The position numbers and the translations under genes were made by a program. Below, one piece after another: positions 60,801 through 64,000 of a stretch of DNA of 64,000 bases. The stretch lies in the NCBI GenBank assembly GCA_032173965.1, contig CM063284.1, positions 101,184,410 to 101,248,409 on the forward strand, read 5' to 3'. Below the pieces are notes generated by a model. The model was not told the DNA's origin and did no database searches. It worked only from the letters and a program-made list of their open reading frames with translations. The DNA is from Sitta carolinensis. Its lineage: Eukaryota > Chordata > Aves > Passeriformes > Sittidae. Positions within the stretch are counted from its first letter, which is position 1; each line of letters begins with the position of its first letter.

Positions 60801-63421
60801 AATGTGTAATACAGGCCTATAAATGTAAGACTATAAATACATACTCCTAGAAAGTTCTAAGCCTTAGAACATCAAACAGCAGGGGCCTTTTTATGTGGCT
60901 TCATACAGTGCATTTAGTTCATTTGCTCCTTACATGGTTTGGCTTAGGTATATATGCACTCTGTAGCTCTGTCTCCCTGCCTGGTTTCCTGACAAATGTA
61001 GTTACGCAGCCTGGGTGAACAGACTCTGAAAACACAGTTAGATTTGGAATCAAAACACTATAAACGGGAGGAAACTAAGAATTAGTTGGTTTTGCAGTGT
61101 TTAGCTATATGTAGTATTTGGTATTGCCTTTGGCAGATAGTCGTGTTTGAAAGCTCACTGAGTCAATATTAAGTCAAGATTTTAAGGACTCTGAAAACAC
61201 CAAATTGTTTCTCTCTCTTTCCCACTGTGGGCCAGACTGATTTCAGATAGCTTTGTCTCATAGCTTTCTGGAAAATGTTTCGGTAAATTCTGTCACATTT
61301 CTATTCTGTAGAAACATTTTGCCCCTTGAAACTTTTGCAGTTGATCTCCATTAGAGAAAGATATTTTTAGCAGCTGTTTATGAAAACTAGTCTTTTGACC
61401 AGGTTGATTTCCCTAGAAGTCATCAATAAATATGGAATTTTTTGCAGTGGTGTACGATAGTTGGCTTTTTAAAATAGGTTTGTTACACTATGTCTCAGAG
61501 TTATTGAAAGATATCTCAAACAGCCTTTAGATCACATATATGGCATTGCCAGATAATATCCCTTTACCATGAACTTTGATGAGAGCAGGTTTTCCTCCCG
61601 TCCATGGTACAAGGCCTGATCCTGCAGCAAACACGACGCCCTGACCAGATGTAGCAAGGTGCTTATGCACAGGCAGGAGCTGGAGTGGAATGCACGAGCC
61701 AGGCAGCCCTGTGCATGAACCAAACTCCCTGACTGTGGTGTTAGTGGTGAGCACCTGCACAAATGTTGAAGTGTGAAATGCCCAGAAGACCTTGGGCACA
61801 AGTGTCAGGCAGTAGTTCAGAAAGAGGAAAGATAACGTTGCCCTCAGAAAAAAATGGTGACTTTTTCTCCTTATTTTGCTTCTAGGTCCTACTTAGACAT
61901 GTATAAGGTGATAATATTTAGTTACCTCTTCTGGTTTGTGCTTACCATAATCTTCATCACGGGAACCACAAGGATCAGCATATTCTGTATGGGCTACTTG
62001 GTGGCCTGCTTCTATTTCCTTCTCTTTGGTGGAGACCTGTTGCTGAAGCCCATTAGGAGCATTCTGCGTTACTGGGACTGGCTGATTGCCTACAACGTCT
62101 TCGTGATCACCATGAAGAACATCCTGTCGGTAGGGAGCTGTTGCCTTTCCTCTGCCCTCAGCACTTCAGTTTCATTGGAAGTGTGCACAATGCATTAAAG
62201 TGGTCATTAAAAATCCTTTTTTGAGACCACAGCCTTCTGCAAGCGCAAAGAAGTCTCCATTTGAATTCAGCATTGCTAGGGAATGGCAGTGCATATCCAT
62301 CATAGGAAAATGTGCAACCATGTGTTCAGCTGGGCTCTGTGAAAGCTCACAAGCTATTTTCAAAGGGCCACGGTCAGGTTTCTTTGCCTAATGAAGTCTC
62401 TCCTTAGAAGTCTCATGAAAATCTCTGTGGAGTGAAAAATGAGTAAGAAGTGCAAAATTAGTCACACTGTTGATAAGTAGTGCACATTTAATTAGATGAT
62501 TTATTTTAATAAAGAATTTTCAAACCTAGTATGAGATGCAGTCGTGATATAATGTAATTAGTGAAGTTGACTACAGAGTTACAAACTCCATTCCTGTTTC
62601 CTTTAGAACTAGTGTGAAATTCAGGTGGAAAACAGATGTATTTGATAATTAAATGTCAAATTCTTCTGCAAAATATTAAAGATTTTCTTGCGTTAATTAA
62701 CTCTTTTGTATGTATTCTTGTAGTGGCACTGAGAGGCTATTAAGACAAGTCAGTAATTTCAATCTTTTTGAAAGTAAATTTAGATTTATTCCTGGCAATT
62801 GCATTTTAGCTTTGAACATTTTTAGTGCTGGACTGCAAAGAACAGACATTTTTCTTTTCGCATTTATTTAAATCACTATGCTGAAATAAAATTGATTTAT
62901 GGGTGGTTTGAATTTGCAAATGTTCTAAATGCTTACATATGTGCTTCATTTTATGCTTGGGAATTCAGTGGAGCTGCATGTGTCTTAAGCTTGTCCTTGT
63001 ATGTTTGCAAGATTAAGTCAGTGATTTATAAAAGTTGCTTAGTTGTCATGTAGCATCATATTCCAGATGTGTCCCTTTCTGTGCAAAAAGGCAAACAAAC
63101 ACCACATACCTCCCATCTCACTAATAATCAAAAAATCAAATTCTGTCTAAGTCTAGTTTGTGTGTCACTGGTAAAGCCACTCTTTCTTCCAAGCTCTTTG
63201 AGTAATGAGAATAATTTGACTGCTCTTGCCCGTATTATTTCTCATGTAATGTAAAAAGATGCAATTCTTCTTATCTTTATTTCTGCTATGTCTTGTTATA
63301 TGAAATTGCCCCTTTACTTTGCAGATAGGAGCATGTGGCTACATTGAATCATTAATTGAGAATAGTTGCTGGGTCATTCAGGCATTTAGCCTGGCTTGTA
63401 CAGTTAAAGGATATCATATTC
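656..63421 (+). CDS. PIEZO2: PIEZO2, internal part (21 constitutive exons; both ends outside the window)
   Basis: PIEZO2 forms a homotrimeric, non-selective cation channel in the plasma membrane that opens on membrane stretch. It serves touch, proprioception and visceral stretch sensing in sensory neurons and Merkel cells (family knowledge). The sequence shows 21 exons whose joined phases are all consistent and stop-free over about 1,161 codons, following the mammalian order with high identity. Segments seen include [67 protein letters not shown] and GDLLLKPI. These make paired and four-helix membrane units of the blade, joined by highly acidic cytosolic linkers. The start exon, beam, anchor, cap and pore helices are not in the window. 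PIEZO1 is less likely because the acidic linkers and the 14-residue cassette match PIEZO2 as I remember it. Confidence 0.98.
3067..3575 (+). repeat. CR1 LINE 3' fragment
   Basis: Reads as the sense-strand 3' end of an avian CR1: an AGAAGGACAT...GAGCATGCCCAGAGAAGGGC segment, then GAGGTGACCTTGCTGCTCT, and the typical terminus GATCTTTTCCAACC...ATTCTGTGATTC. It is diverged and 5'-truncated, as CR1 copies usually are, with no coding capacity. Confidence 0.9.
4361..4415. repeat. Cluster of ATATTGCAA units
   Basis: Four ATATTGCAA-type units plus a related ATATGCAA lie within 55 bases, separated by short spacers. The units resemble POU octamer (ATGCAAAT) and C/EBP (ATTGCAAT) half-sites. Whether this is a degenerate short tandem repeat or a protein-binding cluster cannot be decided from sequence. 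Confidence 0.6.
11087..11116. repeat. T-rich homopolymer tract
   Basis: A run of almost pure T broken by two C bases inside the long intron. No flanking duplication or body of a retroposed sequence was recognised beside it. Confidence 0.9.
11905..11975. repeat. Polypyrimidine-rich block
   Basis: About 70 bases of nearly uninterrupted C and T (TTGCTCTCTTTCCTCCC, then CTCTCTCCCTTATTCTC). It is a purine-rich tract on the other strand, and the composition suggests an old CT-type simple repeat. Confidence 0.7.
16398..16560 (+). CDS. PIEZO2: PIEZO2 exon b: extracellular loop and membrane helix
   Basis: Acceptor TTGCACAG, donor GTAAGA, leaving in phase 0. The first base completes the split Arg codon from exon a. 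It encodes about 54 residues: a short loop containing the sequon Asn-Cys-Ser (TNCSSTW), then [11 protein letters not shown] and a single strong hydrophobic helix ([17 protein letters not shown]) ending QEPI. The loop residues just after the join (LFGVTSLTQ) differ from mammals, while the helix is almost unchanged. N-glycosylation of the sequon is inferred from its loop position only. Confidence 0.97.
16820..16900 (+). repeat. CR1 LINE 3' end remnant
   Basis: The short end-of-CR1 signature TGGCTGGACTTGATTG...GATGATCCTAAAGATCTTC...AATGATTCTGAG is present. The sequence upstream of it is too diverged to extend the match with confidence. Confidence 0.75.
18462..18483. repeat. T22 homopolymer
   Basis: Twenty-two uninterrupted T bases in the intron between exons b and c. 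The flanks show no recognised element. Confidence 0.95.
18850..18878. repeat. 10-bp perfect inverted repeat
   Basis: TTTTGTTCAA at 18850-18859 and its reverse complement TTGAACAAAA at 18869-18878 are separated by 9 bases. A further TTTTGAACAAAAC follows at 18883. It could form a small stem-loop. No known element was recognised. Confidence 0.7.
20411..20440. repeat. A-run and AT dinucleotide repeat
   Basis: A run of nine A bases is followed by TAAAT and a TA dinucleotide stretch of about seven units. It is ordinary intronic low-complexity sequence. Confidence 0.9.
20475..21240 (-). repeat. CR1 LINE, antisense, diverged
   Basis: Read on the + strand this carries the antisense CR1 order: a CCTCTTGTCCTAT segment, CTCTCTGTGGGATCCTCTCC, a TTGAATGGGGGATGCCAGAA block, GTGTCATTCACAAATTTTG and a decayed GCCAGTCTCTGAGGCA block. 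The open frames seen across it in both strands are explained by this repeat and have no intact reverse transcriptase. Confidence 0.85.
21619..21750 (+). CDS. PIEZO2: PIEZO2 exon c: cytosolic linker, with NAGNAG acceptor
   Basis: 132 nt, phase 0 at both ends, donor GTAAGA. The acceptor reads TTTAGCAG, so splicing can start at 21619 (adding one Gln) or at 21622; both keep frame. It encodes a hydrophilic, acidic stretch ([17 protein letters not shown]), then [20 protein letters not shown] and TDERK. The Arg-Arg-Arg-Ser-Leu motif looks like a basophilic kinase site and is also in mammalian PIEZO2. The N-terminal half is the fastest-changing part compared with mammals. Skipping this exon would keep the frame. 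Confidence 0.95.
21751..22809. other. PIEZO2: 1.06 kb intron
   Basis: Runs from GTAAGA to TTTTTCAG. It contains a perfect 11-bp inverted repeat with a 6-base loop at 22508-22535 and otherwise nothing recognised. The 81-residue frame at 22122-22367 is taken as chance. Confidence 0.85.
22508..22535. repeat. 11-bp perfect stem-loop
   Basis: TTAATCAGTAT at 22508-22518 pairs exactly with ATACTGATTAA at 22525-22535 across the loop AATGCA. Just upstream is a short direct repeat of CATTAGAAAG. The stem is AT-rich and too short for a typical microRNA precursor. Confidence 0.75.
22810..22848 (+). CDS. PIEZO2: PIEZO2 exon d: 39-nt mini-exon
   Basis: Thirteen codons, phase 0 on both sides, reading [13 protein letters not shown], which matches mammalian PIEZO2 at nearly every position. 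The acceptor is TTTTTCAG. The donor is GTTAGT, with T at intron position +3 instead of the usual purine, so it is weaker than its neighbours. Short length, symmetric phase and a sub-optimal donor would allow in-frame skipping. It lies in the cytosolic linker between blade units. Confidence 0.93.
22849..24181. other. PIEZO2: 1.3 kb intron
   Basis: Runs from GTTAGT to TCCTGGCAG. No repeat was recognised. Two overlapping frames on opposite strands near 23433-23813 have no recognisable family and no splice-site support. Confidence 0.85.
24182..24320 (+). CDS. PIEZO2: PIEZO2 exon e: cytosolic linker
   Basis: Acceptor CTGGCAG; donor GTAGTA after TCAG; leaves in phase 1. It encodes [18 protein letters not shown], then [27 protein letters not shown], closely following mammalian PIEZO2. 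The first codon is Val where mammals have Gly, because exon d here ends exactly after an Asp codon. No membrane helix is present. The segment belongs to the hydrophilic loop between blade units, just before the acidic run of exon f. Confidence 0.95.
24321..24648. other. PIEZO2: 328-bp intron
   Basis: Runs from GTAGTA to CTACTTAG, with a pyrimidine-rich 3' end (TTTCTTTTTCTACTTAG). It holds nothing else recognised. Confidence 0.9.
24649..24785 (+). CDS. PIEZO2: PIEZO2 exon f: glutamate run and membrane helix
   Basis: Acceptor ACTTAG, donor GTAAGT, entering in phase 1 and leaving in phase 0. The split codon gives Glu. It continues Lys and a run of Glu residues coded by GAG/GAA (about 24654-24690), then [15 protein letters not shown] and the hydrophobic [17 protein letters not shown], nearly identical to mammals. 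The Glu run is cytosolic and its length differs from the mammalian one. The repeated GAG codons make it a likely site of length variation. Confidence 0.97.
25733..25845 (-). repeat. CR1 LINE 3' end, antisense
   Basis: The antisense CR1 terminus ATCATAGAATGGTTTGGGTT is followed by a diverged TTAGTTCCAAACCCCTTG and GAGTCACCTTCTACTAGAC block. The copy fades out after about 110 bases. Confidence 0.88.
26155..26171. repeat. T17 homopolymer
   Basis: An uninterrupted T run inside the intron between exons f and g, with no associated element recognised. Confidence 0.9.
26919..27155 (+). CDS. PIEZO2: PIEZO2 exon g: two membrane helices
   Basis: 237 nt, phase 0 at both ends, acceptor CCACAAG and donor GTAAGC. 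It encodes [51 protein letters not shown], a linker with several charged residues, and KEPGELASK. Two hydrophobic helices (about residues 8-25 and 44-60) flank the short basic loop RDRRK. Agreement with mammalian PIEZO2 is very high except in the linker just after the second helix ([13 protein letters not shown]), which is a little longer here. Confidence 0.97.
28271..30485 (-). repeat. CR1 LINE, antisense, about 2.0 kb plus a nested copy
   Basis: On the + strand it starts with the antisense CR1 end TCACAGAATTACAGAATAG. It then runs through the order TTTGTGCCTATTGCC, GAATGAGATTCCCCC, GTGACCTCAGCAATGCTGAG, GTTGACCCCTGGGGCTC, GGGATTGAAGTGAGG and finally GGGTTTGTTCCCCATGCTGC, which belongs to the reverse-transcriptase frame of CR1. 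Stops and frameshifts break every frame, so it is a dead copy. It is interrupted at 29485-29657 by another CR1 end. Confidence 0.9.
29485..29657 (-). repeat. Second CR1 LINE end nested in the older CR1
   Basis: A fresh CR1 antisense terminus (AATCACAGAATGGTTTGGGG), CAGGGACATCTTTCACTAG and CAGGTTGCTCAAAGC sit inside the older copy. The host CR1 resumes at ACCTCCCCAGGGATTG. A 7-base CTATCAC occurs on each side (29478-29484 and 29658-29664), suggesting a short target-site duplication. Confidence 0.8.
32083..32206 (+). CDS. PIEZO2: PIEZO2 exon h: membrane helix and charged tail
   Basis: Acceptor TTTGCAG, donor GTAAAG, phase 0 in and phase 1 out. It begins [18 protein letters not shown], a hydrophobic helix running into an amphipathic segment, then [17 protein letters not shown] and EENEEK. 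This opens the acidic linker completed by exon i. It is near identical to mammals over the helix and moderately so in the tail. Confidence 0.96.
32207..33724. other. PIEZO2: 1.5 kb intron
   Basis: Runs from GTAAAG to GTATTTGCAG. No repeat was recognised. Antisense frames at 32686-33256 overlap one another in two phases and have no family resemblance I can name. Confidence 0.85.
33725..33972 (+). CDS. PIEZO2: PIEZO2 exon i: acidic linker, then two membrane helices
   Basis: Acceptor TTTGCAG followed by AAG, so a second NAGNAG acceptor would drop one Glu. The donor is GTAAGG, phase 0 out. It starts with a Glu-rich run ([17 protein letters not shown], then more Glu), followed by the conserved [31 protein letters not shown] and [16 protein letters not shown] with LFCVALYQ. 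The acidic run is cytosolic and its length differs from mammals. The membrane part is almost unchanged. Confidence 0.97.
33973..34601. other. PIEZO2: 629-bp intron
   Basis: Runs from GTAAGG to GATTTTCAG. No repeat or extra exon was recognised. Confidence 0.88.
34602..34750 (+). CDS. PIEZO2: PIEZO2 exon j: membrane helix and extracellular loop
   Basis: Acceptor TTTTCAG, donor GTAAGT, phase 0 in and phase 2 out. It encodes [17 protein letters not shown], the hydrophobic [16 protein letters not shown], and the loop [17 protein letters not shown]. Asn-Met-Thr is a possible glycosylation sequon and is also present in mammals (NMTGL). The last Lys codon is split with exon k. Confidence 0.97.
34751..35493. 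other. PIEZO2: 743-bp intron
   Basis: Runs from GTAAGT to a strong acceptor with a T tract (ACTTTTTTTTTTTTTTCCAG). No repeat was recognised. Confidence 0.88.
35494..35667 (+). CDS. PIEZO2: PIEZO2 exon k: membrane helix before the alternative region
   Basis: Acceptor TTTCCAG, donor GTAAAG, phase 2 in and out. It encodes [19 protein letters not shown], the helix [15 protein letters not shown], and [13 protein letters not shown]...DNTIY. It ends AG, which makes Arg if joined directly to exon l (43413) or Ser if joined to the cassette exon at 38903 or to the candidate microexon at 43037, since both begin with C. This junction is where mammalian PIEZO2 isoforms also differ. Confidence 0.97.
38903..38944 (+). 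CDS. PIEZO2: PIEZO2 14-codon cassette exon
   Basis: 42 nt, phase 2 at both ends, acceptor CACCTCATAG and donor GTGGGT. With the AG from exon k it reads [14 protein letters not shown], then Arg from the next junction. This is the same 14-residue insert I know from mouse and some human PIEZO2 isoforms, so it is an old cassette. Mammalian PIEZO2 is spliced differently between sensory neurons and other tissues. The donor (GTGGGT) is weaker than GTAAGT, which fits regulated inclusion. A cluster of TGCATG motifs starts about 335 bases downstream. It falls in a cytosolic linker before the acidic segment of exon l. Confidence 0.93.
39279..39468 (+). promoter_or_regulatory. Cluster of four TGCATG (RBFOX-type) motifs
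   Basis: TGCATG occurs at 39279-39284, 39291-39296, 39299-39304 and 39463-39468, about 335 to 524 bases downstream of the cassette exon. In RNA this is UGCAUG, the RBFOX binding site. RBFOX proteins usually promote inclusion of an exon when bound downstream of it in neurons and muscle. The use of these sites here is inference. Confidence 0.55.
39800..40290. other. GC-rich island of unknown nature
   Basis: About 490 bases rich in G and C on the + strand (GGCATGGCCAGGAGGCACAG, GAGGCCCCGGCAAG, GGGAGGCATGGGGGCAGGCA) stand out from the AT-rich intron. The complement has an open frame of 161 codons (40287-39802), probably because such composition has few stops. It may be part of a retroelement LTR or another old repeat, but I recognise no terminal motif, and a bird-specific GC-rich repeat is also possible. 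Confidence 0.5.
40941..40957. repeat. A17 homopolymer
   Basis: Seventeen A bases followed by GGAATTGG. No retroposed body was recognised upstream. Confidence 0.9.
41575..41641 (+). repeat. CR1 LINE 3' end
   Basis: CTGCCCATGGCAGTGGGGGT followed by TTTTAAGATCCCTTCC and AACCTAAACTATTTTATG is the terminal 65 bases of a CR1 in sense orientation. Confidence 0.9.
43037..43069 (+). CDS. PIEZO2: Candidate 33-nt PIEZO2 microexon (predicted)
   Basis: A 33-base stretch is bounded by a good acceptor (pyrimidine-rich CTTTTTCTTTCTGTTCC upstream, then GAGCAG) and a near-perfect donor (ATGA before GTAAGT). Its length is a multiple of three and it is open in exactly the phase needed between exon k or the cassette exon and exon l. 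With the incoming AG it reads [11 protein letters not shown] and then Glu replaces the Arg of exon l. It would put a basic patch just before an acidic segment. I have no memory of a proven counterpart, so this is a prediction from splice signals and phase. Confidence 0.5.
   Translation, partial: PQEKNTKPPK
43413..43660 (+). CDS. PIEZO2: PIEZO2 exon l: long acidic cytosolic linker with Asp run
   Basis: Acceptor TTTACCAACAG, donor GTAAAC, phase 2 in and phase 1 out. It encodes [19 protein letters not shown], matching the mammalian LAHPEGSLPD region, then a long Lys/Glu/Asp-rich stretch with nine Asp in a row (43600-43626, mostly GAT codons) and [10 protein letters not shown]. It is wholly hydrophilic and cytosolic, with almost pure purine sequence over about 150 bases. 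The acidic part is poorly conserved in sequence between species but its charge is kept. Confidence 0.95.
43600..43626 (+). repeat. Coding GAT microsatellite (nine Asp codons)
   Basis: Seven GAT codons in a row followed by GAC GAT inside exon l. Pure triplet repeats of this kind are prone to length change in steps of one residue. Confidence 0.95.
44341..44445 (-). repeat. CR1 LINE end, antisense, internally deleted
   Basis: ATCATTTAGGTTGGAA is followed directly by TTTTAAATACCTCCAGGG, GTGACTCTAGCACTTCCCTG and CAGCTTGTTCCAGTGCTTGA. In intact CR1 ends I know, these blocks are further apart, so an internal piece is missing. Confidence 0.9.
44757..44893. repeat. ATTTT pentanucleotide array, about 27 units
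   Basis: Twenty-five perfect ATTTT units (44757-44881) are followed by an interruption of extra T bases, two more partial units and a short TG run. The open frames across it with repeated Phe-Ile-Leu-Phe-Tyr are products of the repeat, not genes. Confidence 0.97.
45256..45296. repeat. Two-copy direct repeat, 23-base period
   Basis: TTCACACAAATATGCATG occurs at 45256-45273 and 45279-45296, separated by 5 bases. Each copy contains ATATGCAT, and the first ends in TGCATGTG. Confidence 0.85.
46413..46573 (+). CDS. PIEZO2: PIEZO2 exon m: membrane helices; ends at a GC donor
   Basis: Acceptor CCCTGCAG, phase 1 in and phase 0 out. It encodes [36 protein letters not shown] and [18 protein letters not shown], very close to mammalian PIEZO2. 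It ends AAAGAG before GCAAGT, so the following intron starts with GC rather than GT. No in-frame GT donor exists nearby: the GT four bases further on would shift the frame. The next exon resumes correctly with Val-Ser-Leu. Confidence 0.96.
46574..47501. other. PIEZO2: 928-bp GC-AG intron
   Basis: Runs from GCAAGT to GTTTTCAG. It holds T-tracts near 47349-47360 and 47408-47423. No repeat or extra exon was recognised. Confidence 0.88.
47502..47678 (+). CDS. PIEZO2: PIEZO2 exon n: two membrane helices and a sequon loop
   Basis: 177 nt, phase 0 at both ends, acceptor GTTTTCAG and donor GTGAGT. It encodes [19 protein letters not shown], a short turn (QFRPLASS), [19 protein letters not shown], and the loop [14 protein letters not shown]. 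The loop holds Asn-Phe-Ser and Asn-Cys-Thr sequons; mammals have the same pair (NFSVNCS). It follows mammals except for QFRP in the turn, where they have KLRR. Confidence 0.97.
47855..47980 (+). CDS. PIEZO2: PIEZO2 exon o: extracellular loop
   Basis: 126 nt, phase 0 at both ends, acceptor CTTTTTAG and donor GTAACT. The preceding intron is only 176 bases. It encodes [34 protein letters not shown] and YPLLVYLR. Asn-Glu-Thr is a sequon, with NQT at the same place in mammals. EWVGLRKS and PLLVYLR are the most conserved parts. It lies in a loop between blade helices. Confidence 0.96.
47981..49074. other. PIEZO2: 1.1 kb intron
   Basis: Runs from GTAACT to CTTCCATAG. It holds a short CA run near 48059-48068 and nothing else recognised. 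Confidence 0.88.
49075..49275 (+). CDS. PIEZO2: PIEZO2 exon p: helix, cytosolic turn and re-entry
   Basis: 201 nt, phase 0 at both ends, acceptor TTCCATAG and donor GTAAAT. It encodes [51 protein letters not shown] and [16 protein letters not shown]. Where mammals have YYRGRNN, this copy has YYRCRNN. The rest is nearly identical. Confidence 0.97.
49276..50327. other. PIEZO2: 1.05 kb intron
   Basis: Runs from GTAAAT to TCATTTCCAG. No repeat was recognised. Overlapping short frames near 50061-50321 are not supported. Confidence 0.86.
50328..50532 (+). CDS. PIEZO2: PIEZO2 exon q: helices and the tetra-arginine turn
   Basis: Acceptor ATTTCCAG, donor GTAAGG, phase 0 in and phase 1 out. It encodes [30 protein letters not shown], the basic turn [14 protein letters not shown], and [17 protein letters not shown] with IPPAPCK. 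It is practically identical to mammals, including RRRRKAIAE, a strong positive-inside signal that places this turn on the cytosolic side. Confidence 0.97.
50672..50773 (+). CDS. PIEZO2: PIEZO2 exon r: loop after the helix pair
   Basis: 102 nt after a 139-base intron; acceptor GCCACACAG, donor GTAAGT, phase 1 at both ends. It encodes [34 protein letters not shown], and ends with T, giving Tyr with exon s. Only the patch after DYPW (SGNANFNS) differs clearly from mammals; the rest is almost invariant. Confidence 0.96.
50774..51884. other. PIEZO2: 1.1 kb intron
   Basis: Runs from GTAAGT to TTTCTCCTAG. It holds an LTR-like block at about 51000-51400. The remainder is AT-rich, with nothing recognised. 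Confidence 0.85.
51000..51400 (+). mobile_element. Probable old endogenous retrovirus LTR
   Basis: Ordered LTR-like signals appear on the + strand: AAAAGAGCCTTTATTCC, CCCCCTTTTTGCGCCTC, GGTGTGGAGATTCCTGATAA and the polyadenylation-type AATAAACACTTGAAGACC. This layout resembles LTRs common in songbird genomes, as I recall. Edges are uncertain, and no internal viral genes are present, so it is a solo or truncated LTR. Confidence 0.55.
51885..52050 (+). CDS. PIEZO2: PIEZO2 exon s: conserved cytosolic segment
   Basis: Acceptor TTCTCCTAG, donor GTAAAA, phase 1 in and phase 2 out. It encodes [51 protein letters not shown] and FIHC, with Arg split to exon t. It is nearly identical to mammals, and family comparison places it on the cytosolic face beside the blade. 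The following intron is the second longest in the window. Confidence 0.97.
54611..54676. repeat. Local duplication with inverted repeat inside CR1
   Basis: GACACCTTCTACTA occurs at 54611-54624 and again at 54663-54676. Between them lie CTAGCTACTAGCTA and CTTCTACTT repeats. CTTCTACTAG at 54616-54625 is the exact inverse of CTAGTAGAAG at 54654-54663. Intact CR1 copies do not carry this extra 52 bases. Confidence 0.75.
55678..56146. mobile_element. Solo LTR of an endogenous retrovirus, inserted in CR1
   Basis: A 469-base block interrupts the CR1 exactly, starting TGATGCAGCTC and ending GAGCTGTAACA, i.e. with TG...CA ends. It is flanked by TGTAG on both sides (55673-55677 and 56148-56152), or six bases with one mismatch (ATGTAG / GTGTAG). 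The CR1 reads on without loss when the block and one copy are removed. No viral genes are present, as expected of a solo LTR from recombination between two LTRs. G-rich runs and an AATAAA at about 56123 are seen. Strand is uncertain; the complement starts TGTTACAGC, which fits LTR starts I know from birds. Confidence 0.82.
61540..61800. other. Slightly GC-richer intronic patch before exon t
   Basis: Two overlapping open frames of about 90 codons exist on the complement, but both end in CR1-free, unrecognised sequence without splice or start support. Nothing identifiable was seen. Confidence 0.4.
61886..62129 (+). CDS. PIEZO2: PIEZO2 exon t: three membrane helices
   Basis: Acceptor TTGCTTCTAG, donor GTAGGG, phase 2 in and phase 0 out. 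The first base completes Arg. It encodes [72 protein letters not shown] and VITMKNILS. Only single substitutions from mammals are seen (DMY for DMS, KPIR for KPIK). The donor GTAGGG is weaker than its neighbours. Confidence 0.97.
62130..63324. other. PIEZO2: 1.2 kb intron
   Basis: Runs from GTAGGG to TACTTTGCAG. No repeat or extra exon was recognised. Two short frames on opposite strands at about 62172-62391 are chance. Confidence 0.87.
63325..63421 (+). CDS. PIEZO2: PIEZO2 exon u: helix, last exon in the window
   Basis: Acceptor CTTTGCAG, donor GTAAGT, phase 0 in and phase 1 out. It encodes [32 protein letters not shown], closely following mammalian PIEZO2 (GTLVHNSCWLIQAF). The GTL-to-ESL change adds an acidic residue. 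The final C is the first base of a codon finished outside the window. The beam and pore exons follow further downstream. Confidence 0.96.
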
Positions 63422-64000
63422 GTAAGTATAACTTATTTTTCTCCATAATTTTCTATAAATAGAGAATCACCTTAAAATCTTCTGCCATATTTAAATTGTG
63501 CCTTCCCTTGACATATTACCTTTTGAAGAATCTTGGTCTTATATTGATTAGCAACACGGAATATTGAAAATATTTCAAAGAATCAAGGGAGGCACCTGTA
63601 CAGAGAAAAACTACCACCATCCCCATACATCCACCCACAGCCAGTGTTTGCTGTAAATGAACAATTCACTGATATTGTCACTTAACACATTTTCCCTTAT
63701 ATGCAGGCGATGTGATACACTCATTTACTGTACAACTTGAGCTAAAAGGTCAGCTCACCATCAGTGCATGGACAGGGCACCTTTTCCCAGCTGCACCCCC
63801 TGTGTGCAGTGTGGACTCCTGCTCCTCCCTGTGTGCCAGGGTTTGGTGGTTCAAAGAGTAATCCAGTTCAGCTCACTGAAATGGCATGAAAGTGGTAATT
63901 TTTCTGCATGCATAGTGAGTTTAGGCAATTTTTTTTCCTTGTGATTATTCTCATGTGGTGATAAAAGGAATGGAGTGGATAATCTCTGTGGATGGAGGTG
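63422..64000. other. PIEZO2: Intron after the last exon in the window (5' part)
   Basis: Starts GTAAGT and continues to the window end, with no recognised repeat or exon. Confidence 0.85.

Larger units (their letters stand above)
52051..61885. other. PIEZO2: 9.8 kb intron
   Basis: Runs from GTAAAA to GCTTCTAG. It holds an antisense CR1 at about 54517-56430 that is split by a 469-bp solo LTR. A slightly GC-richer patch at about 61540-61800 lies just before exon t and is not recognised. Other open frames are short and unsupported. Confidence 0.88.

Noticed and set aside
61527..61801. Two 90-codon antisense frames before exon t
   Set aside because: They overlap in different phases and match nothing I recognise.
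1..64000. A second gene, tRNA, rRNA, CRISPR or microbial system
   Set aside because: No cloverleaf, rRNA core, repeat-spacer pattern or operon-like coding density was seen; the window is one vertebrate gene body.

Overview
The window is an internal piece of one large vertebrate gene on the + strand. It carries 21 constitutive coding exons, plus one known-type cassette exon, of PIEZO2, the mechanically activated cation channel. The start codon and the C-terminal pore lie outside the window. Joined in phase, the 21 exons give 3,483 nt, about 1,161 codons with no stop. They run from the N-terminal blade to just before the expected beam, roughly residues 235 to 1,400 of the mammalian protein. Every boundary was set by splice-site sequence, by phase, and by agreement with the mammalian PIEZO2 order as I recall it. 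No search was run.

The host is most likely a bird. The introns are AT-rich, and nearly all recognisable interspersed repeats are CR1 LINE fragments, with 3' ends of the form TTCCAACCTAAA...ATTCTATGATTCTAT. I see no Alu, B1/B2 or L1 signature. One LTR-like block (about 51,000-51,400) resembles LTRs I associate with songbird genomes, so a passerine is plausible but unproven.

Layout: 1-655 upstream intron; 656-869 first exon; a 15.5 kb intron; 16,398-24,785 five exons for the early blade and its cytosolic linker; 26,919-35,667 five exons with an acidic linker and several transmembrane segments; a 7.7 kb alternative-splicing intron holding a 42-nt cassette exon (38,903-38,944), four TGCATG motifs, a possible 33-nt microexon (43,037-43,069) and a GC-rich island; 43,413-52,050 eight exons, one using a GC 5' splice site; a 9.8 kb intron with a CR1 split by a solo LTR; 61,886-63,421 the last two exons; then intron to the end.

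I found no second protein-coding gene, no tRNA or rRNA, no CRISPR array and no bacterial or viral operon. The most interesting material is splicing architecture (cassette exon with an RBFOX-like motif cluster, possible microexon, GC-AG intron, NAGNAG acceptors) and the nested repeats. Apart from the splicing candidates, I do not see a new biological system here.
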